Positions 56,821 through 64,000 of a stretch of DNA of 64,000 nucleotides are shown in pieces. A model generated the notes under the pieces. The model saw nothing but the letters and a program-made list of their open reading frames with translations, was not told the origin of the DNA and did not search any database. The stretch's first letter is position 1. Every line of letters begins with the position of its first letter. Position numbers and translations under genes: made by a program. The DNA is from Effrenium voratum (taxonomy: Eukaryota > Sar > Dinophyceae > Suessiales > Symbiodiniaceae), in contig CAUJNA010001446.1 in the NCBI GenBank assembly GCA_963377175.1, positions 2,210,498 through 2,274,497 on the forward strand. The letters run 5' to 3'.

Positions 56821-57102
56821 CGTCAGTGACGCCGTCCTCGTTGCATCGCTGACAGAGTGTTTTTTTTCACCATTCACTCGCTTTGCCATCAATCCTGCGT
56901 TGGGCACAGGATTGCCCTCATCAATCCTGCGCTGGCAACAGGATTGCCCTCATCAATCCTGCGCTGGCAACAGGATTGCCCGGTGTCTCCCTGAAAACTC
57001 CGGAAGCGCCATGCTATATAGCATGGCGCTTCCGGAGTCGCCGCCCGGATTGCCCGGAAAAACTATGTCAGCGCCCTGCTGTATAGCAGTGCGCTGACAT
57101 AC
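56821..57102. repeat. Hairpin cluster upstream of ATPase copy 1
   Basis: Four kinds of inverted repeat follow one another. GTCAGTGACGCC pairs with GCATCGCTGAC at 56821-56853. CAATCCTG pairs with CAGGATTGCC three times at 56888-56981. A perfect 40-bp palindrome lies at 56998-57037. ATGTCAGCGC pairs with GCGCTGACAT at 57066-57101. Confidence 0.9.
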
Positions 57103-57133
57103 TCGCCGCCCGGCTTCCCGGCTTCAAAAGGGA

Positions 57134-58085
57134 TGGGGAAGATCAAGCTGTTTCCTGTGCCTGAATACAGCAGCAAACAATCCTCTGACCCCGTGGTGCC
57201 ACTGGTTCCGTGCACGGGCAATTTTCCTCGAACCATCAAAATCGGGCAAAACTGTGACTCTGATCAGCCTGATTCTGGAGCAGTATCGCGGCGTGTTTGA
57301 GAGAATCTACATCTTTAGCCCGTCCATCGACATCGATGACGGCTGGATTCCCGTCAAGAAGTACATCGAAGAGGACCTGGGGGTGAACACCGAACGGGAG
57401 CAAGCGTACTGGGACGAGTGGGACGAGGCGGCGCTGCGCCGCATCATCCTGCAGCAGCGCAAGATCACGGAGGCATCCAAGAAGTTGGAGATGAAGAAAC
57501 TGTATCAGGTCCTGATAATCTGTGACGATATGGCTGATATGCCTCAGCTCCACAAACCCAACGGCGCCCTGGATACGCTGTTCATCAGGGGCCGGCACAT
57601 GCAGATCAGCACCTGGAGCTCGCAGAAGCATCAGCGCCGCCGTGCGGGTGAACACCCAATTCCTCTGCTGTTGGAGGCTGCGCAACCAGCACGAGCTGGA
57701 CGCCGTGGTGGAGGAGCTCAGCGCCCTGCTGCCGAAGGAGCAGCTGTACCGGCTGTATGAGCAGGCGACGCGGGAACCCTACAGTTTCCTGTTCGTCTAC
57801 TATCTGAAGCCGAAGAACGAAATGTTCCACATACGCTTCGAAGAGCGCTTTGCACTTGAAAAAGACGCCGATGGGAGCGGCGCGAAGCTGTTCGCCAGCT
57901 CCACGCTGATCAACGCGAAGTGTGAGAACATCTCCTGCTGCACCTCCGTCGCAGCCGTCCACCCGGCTGTCGTCCGCAGAACGGGCGGCTTCCTTAGAAA
58001 AAGGACGCCCTGGCCGTCTACAAAATCCGCCTGGGCCGCTACCTCTACTGGGTTGACGCCGCGCTCGGCACGCTAAACTGGGCGC
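57134..58085 (+). pseudogene. A32-like DNA-packaging ATPase, copy 1, with structural-gene remnant
   Basis: FtsK/HerA-type ATPase that would pump viral DNA into capsids. It starts MGKIKLFPVPEYSSK at 57134. One extra base near 57212 breaks the frame just before the Walker A loop (EPSKSGKT when read in the next frame). SPSIDIDDGWIPVKK follows, then a Walker B-like LIICDDMAD and GRHMQIST. A second frame change near 57625 leads to SAAVRVNTQF and LRNQHELDAVVEELSALL. After the C-terminus (LFASSTLINAKCEN), the DNA continues to a scrap matching the start of the downstream structural gene (RLGRYLYWVDAALGTLNW). It stops at about 58085 against the opposite-strand polymerase fragment. Copy 2 at 60.9 kb is the better preserved relative. 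Confidence 0.8.
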
Positions 58086-58089
58086 AGTC

Positions 58090-59040
58090 TTCACCTGCGC
58101 AAGGTAGCGCGGCGGCGCGTCCAGGATGCGCCGGGCCTTGGCCACCATGCAGCGCTCAAAGCCCAGGACCGCGTTCTGGATGGGGCGGTAGGTGCCGTTG
58201 CTCAGCAGCCTTCTGGCGTAGACAAAGTTCCACACCACGCCCCCCTCGTAGGCGAAGGCCTGAGAGAAGTCCGCGCCCGCGCCGTCCAGCTTGCTGCTGC
58301 TGCTGCGCACGCTGTAAACCACCTCCGTGCGCGCCCACAGGCCAATCATCGCGTTCACGCTAAGCTTGGCCATGTGCTCCTCGCCCTCGGGCCACGCGGC
58401 GTCCATCCGCTCCAGCGCGCGCCGCAGCGTCGCCGCGTCCAGATCTTGTGCGCCAGCTCGGCCAGGCGCTGGCCCCGGTACTTCTGCCCCAGCGCCTCGC
58501 ACCACCTCCGCAGCACCTCGTGCTCCTCCAGCAGCTCTCGGATTCTGGTGCCCCGCCTCAGCCTTAGCCTGCAGTACTGCGCCGGGCTCTTGGGGCTCTC
58601 GCCAACGACCAGAAGCTGGCGCCGCGCCTCCCGCAGGTCCTTGCACCAGAACAGCTCCGGCTGCACATCCGCGACGTCAAAGCGCCTCCACTCTTCGATG
58701 GGCGGCAGGGTCTGCCTCGCCTTGCCCCGGTAGAGTACGCGCGCCGCCTGCCTCTCCAGCACCCGCTTCAGCAGGGTAGGGCCGGCCGGATCTCCCAGCA
58801 AGGCCTCCACTTATTGGCGTTCCGCCCGCTGCGCCTCCTGCCCCGGATGATCACCGGCATGTGGACCAGGTACTCATAGTACTTGTTGCGGAAGAAGCCC
58901 TTGCCCAGCTCAAGCTTCTTCCGTTGCGCACAGGATGTAGTCGTTGGGCCCCTTGCGGATGAGGGGCTGGTTGTAGTCAAAGTTTCTGGATGGCCGCAGG
59001 CCCAGGTGAGAGTAGTAGCGCTGGCAGTAGTAAGGAAAGG
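58090..59040 (-). pseudogene. Family-B DNA-polymerase-like fragment, frameshifted
   Basis: Reading leftward from about 59040, pieces give FPYYCQRYYSHLGLRPSRNF, DYNQPLIRKGPNDYILCA, KLELGKGFFRNKYYEYLVHM, then EEWRRFDVADVQPELFWCKD. The sequence then changes frame near 58440 into ATLRRALERMD and HMAKLSVNAMIGLWARTEVV. K-x3-N-x2-x-G in KLSVNAMIG fits the family-B polymerase fingers motif (K-x3-N-S-x-Y-G), and tyrosine-rich segments precede it. Replication polymerase of a polinton-like or larger DNA virus is the best guess. Exonuclease motifs and the YxDTD palm motif were not seen. It abuts the truncated structural gene tail-to-tail. Confidence 0.45.
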
Positions 59041-59104
59041 CAGCTTATACTACCCTATTAATTTTCGTTTTTTGGCCAAGAAACCCTGCAAAACTGCATA
59101 ATTT

Positions 59105-59760
59105 TCAACCAGCTGAACTTGTCACCAGCGATGTCACCGCTTCGTCACCGCTCCGTTTTTGGTGCAAAAAGCGCTGAAAACGGCCAACTCCGAAAAGCGC
59201 GTTTTTTCGTGTCAGACGTCGAAAGTGAAGTTCGCTCGTTTTCCGCCGAAAACCGGCTCCAGACGTTCGCCGTGCTCCGAATTCCGTTTTCTGCCCCGAA
59301 AAGCCTGCGAATTCCAGCCCGCTGAACTTGTCACCGCTTGTCACCGCTTTGTCACCACTCGCTTTTTGGGCGCAAAAGTGCGCAAAAGCGGCCCCAGTTC
59401 CGGACCTCGTTCTCCGCAAGGTTTTCCGCGGTCCGACAGCCCGCCGAGGACCTCGGAGCCCGACAGCCTGCCGAGGTTCTCCCACGTAACACGGCAGCCT
59501 GCCGAATTAGTCACCGCCGATGTCACCGGTGTCTAACACGTCAGCCTGCCGAGGTACCAGGGTGGAATCGAACCTCCCACGTCTGGCTCCGGAGACCAAC
59601 GCCTATACCATCTCACCATCGGCTTTTGTTACCGTCCCAAAACGGCACTTTTTGGCCCAAAAAACGCTTGTCTCACCACGATGTCACCGCTTCGTCACCG
59701 CTTCGTCACCGCTCTCTTTAAGGCCGAAAAGTGCGCAAAAGGCTTGGAAAAGCGAGGCCG
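59105..59760. repeat. GTCACCGCT-rich repeat block
   Basis: Three imperfect copies (about 59113-59200, 59322-59400, 59640-59750) of a unit with CTTGTCACCGCT, GCTTTTTGG and GCGCAAAAG. No gene is supported in it. Confidence 0.75.
59545..59623 (-). tRNA. tRNA-like sequence (anticodon CCG), probable pseudogene or SINE head
   Basis: On the minus strand, GCCGATG opens the sequence and CCTCGGC closes it with six of seven pairs. An anticodon stem TTGGT/GCCAG encloses CTCCGGA (anticodon CCG, arginine). GGTTCGATTCC is a perfect internal B box, and TGGTGAGATGG a fair A box. Against a working tRNA: about six extra bases lie between the T arm and acceptor strand, the T stem has one mismatch, and the D stem pairs poorly. 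Confidence 0.4.
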
Positions 59761-59934
59761 GCTCCGCGGCTTCGGTCTGAGCGAGGCCGGCTCCGCGGCT
59801 TCGGTCTAAGAGCCGAAATTCTCTCCACCGAAGTCGGAAATCCGACCTCGCTCCATACCGAAGTCGGATTGGGGCCTGGTGCGGGCCTGGTGCGGGCCTG
59901 GTGCGGGAAAATCCCGCAGTCAGCGATGCCATGG

Positions 59935-60100
59935 GAATAGCAGCACTGACGGAGTTGGTTTTCAGCCGAAAAACCCTGGGGCCTGGTGCGGCCCTGGTGC
60001 ATTTGTGTCAATCCTGTTGTGAGCGCAGGATTGCCATACTCAATCCTGTTGTCAGCCCAGGATTGCTCCACCCATTCCTGCGCTCACAGCAGGATTGCCC
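59935..60100. repeat. Hairpin elements CAATCCTG/CAGGATTGCC beside the methyltransferase
   Basis: Three inverted units like those at 56888-56981 (AATCCTGTTGTGAGCGCAGG, AATCCTGTTGTCAGCCCAGG, ATTCCTGCGCTCACAGCAGG). The last one overlaps the 3' end of the methyltransferase reading frame. Confidence 0.82.
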
Positions 60101-60775
60101 CGGTGCACTACCAGCAGCTCGGGCTTGGAGCTGTTCTTGCCCGAGCACAGCCTCGTGATGGAGCCGGCCCTGCTGTAGAGCTCCCAGGCCTCAGGCACGT
60201 CGTTGATGCTCACGAGGAAGGGCAGGCCGCTTGCGAAGAGTGCGTCTCGGAGCTCCAAGTGGAAGGTCATGCCCCCGCCTCCTAGTGCCATAGTAGTTCA
60301 TGCTGCGAAGATGTAGGGAGGATCGGCATAGATACAATGCCGCGGCGCCAGGCAGGGTAGGCCAGCGCGTCCTGGCATCGCACGGTCACATTGCGCGGTG
60401 GCCGCTGCATACGCCAGCCCCAGCGGCTGCAAGCTGTTGCGCAGCAGGACGTATGAGCAGGCAGCCCGACGCCCGGCACGGCCTCTCTGAGAGCCCACCA
60501 GAAGGCGACCGAAGTAGAAGCGCCTGTCTACCTTGCGCCCCGCCAGGCGCAGCAAGGAGCGCAGGAAGACCGGGTCTTGTCTCAATTAACAGCGGTGCAG
60601 GTTTGCGACGGGCTCGAAGGCGTCGACGCCGCGCACCTTCAGGGCCGGACGCCGGGTTGCGAGGTAGTACTCCAGCTTTCCAGGGCCGAAGAAGGGAGAA
60701 GCACAGCGACGTCCCCCAGCAGCCGGCCACGTGTGGAGCCAGCCACGATTTGCTTCCCATGTACTTCAGCCGCAT
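60052..60775 (-). pseudogene. D12-class (Dam-like) DNA adenine N6-methyltransferase, frameshifted
   Basis: Adds a methyl group to adenine N6 in DNA, with S-adenosylmethionine as donor. From ATG at 60775 the minus strand reads MRLKYMGSKSWLAPHVAG, the K-x-x-GxK start of D12 enzymes. In other frames follow KLEYYLATRRPALKVRGVDA, where Dam-type enzymes carry their acidic SAM-binding residue, and RRFYFGRLLVG. The catalytic YADPPYIF follows, then FHLELRDALFASGLPFLVSI with SKPELLVVHR at the end. Order and spacing match a whole enzyme of about 230 residues, but at least three frame changes are needed. It is divergent to the ATPase, with 156 bp between starts. Viruses use such enzymes to mark or protect their DNA; the role here is inferred. 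Confidence 0.72.
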
Positions 60776-60784
60776 GCCAGCCTT

Positions 60785-60931
60785 TAGTTTTATCCCTGAA
60801 AACTCCGTGGGAGGCATGCCATACAGCAGGGCGCTCACTGAAAACTCCGTGAGAGCGTCGTTACACAGAGACGCGCTGACAGATTTGCCGCCCGGCTTCC
60901 CGGCGTCGAATTTGGGAAGTAAACAAAGGAA
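60785..60931. promoter_or_regulatory. Divergent intergenic region with hairpins between methyltransferase and ATPase
   Basis: It holds two CTGAAAACTCCGTG units and decayed versions of the palindromes at 56998-57101, then GCCGCCCGGCTTCCCGGC as in front of ATPase copy 1. Its place between two divergent starts makes a shared promoter plausible; no core element is identified. Confidence 0.45.
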
Positions 60932-61740
60932 ATGGGGAAGATCAAGCTGTTTCCTACGACTGAATATAGCAGCAAGCAGCCCTCGGACCCCGTGGTGCCC
61001 CTGGTGCCATGCACGGGCATTTTCCTCGGCCCCAGCAAGTCCGGCAAAACCGTGGCGCTGATCAGCCTCATCCTGGAGCAGTATCGAGGCGTCTTCGAGA
61101 AAATCTACATCTTCAGCCCAAGTGTCAACATCGACGACGGCTGGATCCCCGTCAAGAAGTACATCGAGCAGGACCTTGGGGTGAACACGGGGAAAGAGCA
61201 GGCCTACTGGGACGAGTGGGACGAGGCTGCGCTGCGGAGCATCATCCAGAGGCAGCGTAAGATCACCGAGACGTCCAAGAAGTTGGAAATGAAGAAACTC
61301 TACCAGGTGCTTGTAGTCATCGACGACTTCGCCGACACCCCGCAGCTGCATAAGGCCCACGGCGCCCTGGACACGCTCTTCATCAGAGGCAGGCATTTGC
61401 AGATCAGCACCTGGGTGAGCTCCCAGAATCAGCGCGGCAGTGCGGGTCAATCAGCAATTTCTCTGCTGCTGGAGGCTGCACAACCAGCACGAGCTGGAGG
61501 CCGTCATCGAAGAGCTGAGCGCCCTGCTGTTGAAGGACAAGCTGCACAGGATCTACGAGCAGGCGACTCGGGACCCCTACAGCTTCCTCTTCGTCTACTA
61601 CCTCAAGCCAAAGAATGAGATGTTCTACTTGCGCTTCGAAGAGCGTTTCGCTCTGGAAAAAGAAGCCGATGGGAGCGGCGCTCAGCTTCCTGGGCCAGAA
61701 GCTGTTCGCCAGCTCCACGTTGATCAACGCGAGGTGTGAG
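60932..61740 (+). CDS. A32-like DNA-packaging ATPase, copy 2
   Basis: ATG at 60932 opens MGKIKLFPTTEYSSK. Walker A is GPSKSGKT at residues 33-40. IYIFSPSVNIDDGWIPVKKY follows, and Walker B is LVVIDDFAD at about residues 128-136. GRHLQISTWVSSQ contains the glutamine that closes the ATPase core in A32-type proteins. The frame then shifts at about 61430 into SAAVRVNQQFLCCWRLHNQH and LEAVIEELSALLLKDKLH, ending FEERFALEKEADGSG. A 16-bp insertion at about 61685 relative to copy 1 spoils the last residues (LFASSTLINARCEN is found in another frame). Best relatives by motif are packaging ATPases of polinton-like viruses and NCLDVs. The core up to residue 165 is intact. Confidence 0.85.
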
Positions 61741-61836
61741 AACATCTCCTGCGCCTCAGGCGCTCAGTGCTGCACCTCCGTTGCAGCCGTCCACCCGCCT
61801 GTCGTCCGCAGAACGGGCGGCTTCCTTAGAAAAAGG

Positions 61837-62400
61837 ATGACGACTATCTACGTGGACAGCCGTAAGAGGGTAGCCGGCTCGGACAGCGACGCTGACAGTT
61901 TTTTCTCGACGGATCGCGGCCGCTATTTTACTGTCGACGCCGCGCTTGGGACTCTGAACTGGGCTCTCCTTCCGGAAGGTGCGTACACGGGCTCCCGGCT
62001 GGCCGCCTGGATCAGCTCCAACTTCGCCCACGTATAGCGAGACCACGAACAGCCTCAGCGTAGCCTACGACGGCAACCGCCTCATTCTGAACAATCTGGA
62101 GCTGCAGCAGCAGTTCCCAGACGCTGTGGACTACCCCACCTCGCCGGCCGCCTCTCCGAGCAAGCCCTTCAGCATCGACCACATGCTAGGCCCCAGCTTC
62201 GTCTCCGGCGGGCAGCAGGTCTTCGAATTCGTGCGCATGATGGCATACAGCGAGGTCTACCTGCGCTGCCCCCAGCTGGCCAACGCCAGCCGCGTGCTGG
62301 GCAATCTGGGGGACGACATCCTGTCCAAGATAACGCTGAAGAGCGGCGTGGGCACCATCGTGGAGACCTCATGGCCGTTAGAGACACCTGCGCTTCCGGC
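61837..62400 (+). pseudogene. Minor capsid / penton-like structural protein, one frameshift
   Basis: ATG at 61837 starts MTTIYVDSRKRVAGSDSDAD, then GRYFTVDAALGTLNWALLPE and GAYTGSRLAAWISSNFA. One extra C in a CCC run near 62027 shifts the frame. The next frame continues YSETTNSLSVAYDGNRLI, FSIDHMLGPSFV and VYLRCPQLANASRVLG to DDILSKITLKSGVGTIVE. A start with Y-x-DSR-x-R, a middle with LP-x-GAYTG and a late VYLR segment followed by DIL-x-KI recall minor capsid/penton-type proteins of polinton-like viruses and adintoviruses, by my memory of the family. It sits directly behind the packaging ATPase, as expected of a morphogenesis module. The last residues before 62485 look out of frame. Confidence 0.5.
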
Positions 62401-62520
62401 TGACAGACCTGGAAGGGCAAGTCGTCCGACTGAGGGGCTCGTCGCTGTCCTTCGTGCTGTTTTTGGATCACGTCTAATCCCTTGAAGGTCTTTTAAAAAA
62501 ATATTTTCTATTAAAAACCG

Positions 62521-63062
62521 TTGAAGCAAGCGCAACCGGCACCAAGGCCCAGAGGCAGGCCCCCGAGCAGCAAGAACAAGCCCAAGCCGCCCGAGCTGCC
62601 CCTGCCGAAGAGCAAAAAAATGATCCCCGACCTGCCCACGGAGCCAGCGTATGAAATAGACTCCCCCTTCCGGCCCAAGAGGGTGAGATTTCCCACAAAG
62701 CCCAAGACGGCGCCCAAGGCTGCACCCAAGAAGCACCCGTGGCCAAGGCAGCAGCAGCACCCATGACCAAGGCAGCACCCGTGTCCAAGGCAGCACCCAA
62801 GGCAAGGCAGCACCCAATGCGCCCGGCTGCGCCCAAGACAGTTGCCGCGCCAGCTCCCAAGCCCAAGGCAGCGCCCAAGCCCAAGGCAGCGCCCAAGACA
62901 GAGGCACAGCTAGAGCCCGAGGTACAGCCCGAGGTACAGCCCGAGCCCGAGGTACGGCCCAGGGAGGTACGGCCCGAGCCCGAAGAAGCGCGCGCCATGC
63001 ACATGCTGGAGAGGCAGTCGGCGTACGACCGGCTGAAAACAACCGCTAGCGTACTGGTATGA
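62521..63062 (+). pseudogene. Lys/Ala/Pro-rich basic protein with AT-hook-like start, one frameshift
   Basis: The first part has RPRGRPPSSKNKPKPPEL, with the RGRP core of an AT hook, and MIPDLPTEPAYEIDSPFRPK. A frame change near 62730 leads into APK/KAAPKPK repeats and acidic EVQPEPEVRP repeats, ending MLERQSAYDRLKTTASVLV. The start codon is unclear (a TTG at 62521 or further upstream). A DNA-condensing virion protein is conceivable, but composition alone supports it. Its TGA overlaps the next ATG. Confidence 0.45.
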
Positions 63063-63343
63063 AAAGCAAGATGATGTCCATAGAGCCTCGCAACGAGCCG
63101 CAGATGCTCCGGTGGTTTCGCAAGACTTACCCGAGCTACGACCTGCAACCGCTGCTGCTGAAGCGCCAGCGAGAGCTGGAGGAGGCGCGGGCCTTCAACG
63201 CCTGGCTGGGGGAACGCAGGCTGGCCCAGGACGACGTGAGCCGGCTGACAGAGGCCGTGCACCGCCAGGTCCCTCAGCTGCGCTACGCGCGCGCCGAGCG
63301 CAGGGGCGTCGAACGCGCAGCGGGCGAAGTTGCCGCGCAGTAA
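63059..63343 (+). CDS. Small protein of 94 residues, function unknown
   Basis: ATG at 63059 overlaps the previous stop (ATGA). The protein starts MKSKMMSIEPRNEPQMLRWF and is mostly charged helix (LLLKRQRELEEARAFNAWL), ending GEVAAQ. No signal peptide or membrane segment. One of the few frames in this block with no sign of damage. Confidence 0.6.
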   Translation: MKSKMMSIEPRNEPQMLRWFRKTYPSYDLQPLLLKRQRELEEARAFNAWLGERRLAQDDVSRLTEAVHRQVPQLRYARAERRGVERAAGEVAAQ

Positions 63344-63354
63344 CCCTTAAAGAG

Positions 63355-64000
63355 ATGAAGACGCTTCGGGCCCACGGCTTCAGCCAGCGCCCGCGCTTCG
63401 AGCAGGTGGTGGGCTACCTGGAGCGGAATGAGCCGCTGCCCCTGGACCAGCCGGACCGCAAGGCCACCACGTTCATCACGAGCCACTTCTACTTGGACGA
63501 CTTCGTGCAGTCCAGCGCCCCTGAGGGCGATTCCAGAGGAAGGCTTCCGCACTCCCGCAGAGGCCACGGACGAGGACGAAGGCGGAGGAAACCGCTTCGG
63601 CGAGGACGACCTGGCTGGAGACCCAGAGGCCGACGCGCTGACGAACAACGGTCAGGGCCCGCCCTCCATCACGGGCCGTTTGCGCAGCGCGGCCGACGGA
63701 GCGCAGGCAGCAGCGGACCTTGTGGGCGCAGGAGCAGCAGGGCTCACGGCGGCGCAGGCCTTCCGCTCCCAGCTCCCCCAGGACGCTGCCGAGTACGTCC
63801 GCATGAACGTATTGCCCCCCCCAAGGGCCGCAGCCGCAGCCACCGCCGCAGATCATCGGTCGACCCGACGACATACAGCGCCTCCTGGACGAGGCGGGGC
63901 AGCGCGCGCAGGAGGTGGAGCGCGGCGCAGCGCAGGCCATAGAGGAGACGGCAGCGGTGGCTGCGGAGGAGGGTGAGGTAGCCGTTGCCTCCGAGGGTGT
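63355..64000 (+). CDS. Unrecognised protein with acidic and Ala/Gly-rich middle, open at window end
   Basis: It starts 12 bp after the previous stop: MKTLRAHGFSQRPRFEQVVG, then ATTFITSHFYLDDFVQSSAP. A frame change near 63525 leads to EEGFRTPAEATDEDEGGG and SITGRLRSAADGAQAAADLV. A second, in a run of eight C at 63814-63821, leads to IIGRPDDIQRLLDEAGQRAQ and on to the window edge. GLTAAQAFRSQLPQDAA could be a capsid-associated amphipathic region, but I have no family to name. Frame breaks fall partly at homopolymers, where sequencing errors are common. Confidence 0.5.

Overview
The window reads as nuclear DNA of a photosynthetic dinoflagellate. Three things suggest this. A plastid pigment-synthesis gene is cut into about 25 tiny exons whose introns mostly begin with GC or GA as well as GT and end in AG followed by G. 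Small ankyrin genes occur as a dispersed tandem family. A protein family typical of dinoflagellate genomes (CKV-YT-KSYIR) is present. Species cannot be told from the sequence.

Region 1 (about 0.16-27.3 kb, minus strand) is one transcription direction. Exons from 27.29 down to 12.37 kb encode an almost complete light-dependent protochlorophyllide oxidoreductase (LPOR): Rossmann TGTSSGLG, NAAVY, catalytic Y-x3-K, PGC, GVYWSWNG and FENDQSDKV. Further exons in matching phase continue down to 0.16 kb and include a complete short 2Fe-2S ferredoxin (Fer2) domain at 3.67-2.51 kb. No stop was found between the two, so the locus may encode an LPOR-ferredoxin fusion. The introns are packed with several families of short inverted-repeat elements (MITE-like, possibly introners) and microsatellites.

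Region 2 (about 29-45.6 kb) is a segmental duplication array. Four units each carry an intron-less, minus-strand ankyrin-repeat gene of about 170-190 codons, with shared flanks. The two central copies are nearly identical over about 1 kb.

Region 3 (about 45.6-54.2 kb) holds degraded mobile-element genes: a tyrosine-recombinase-like ORF at 46.5-47.9 and the CKV-YT-KSYIR family at 51.5-52.7. It also holds a decayed secreted/carbohydrate-binding-like gene (49.4-49.8), a very long (CAA)n tract flanked by similar palindromes, and a SURP-domain (splicing-factor-like) exon embedded in Gly/Ser/Val/Pro/Ala repeats (53.3-54.1).

Region 4 (about 54.6-64.0 kb) is GC-rich and gene-dense, and looks like an endogenised polinton-like or NCLDV-related DNA virus. 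It contains an SF1 helicase C-terminus, two copies of an A32-like packaging ATPase, a family-B DNA-polymerase-like fragment, a D12-class adenine methyltransferase, a probable minor capsid/penton-like protein and three further ORFs. Compact features such as an ATGA stop-start overlap and CTAG convergent stops remain. The genes carry many frameshifts and are interrupted by hairpins, a foldback element and a 17-bp satellite, so this is a rearranged fossil or an error-prone assembly of one.
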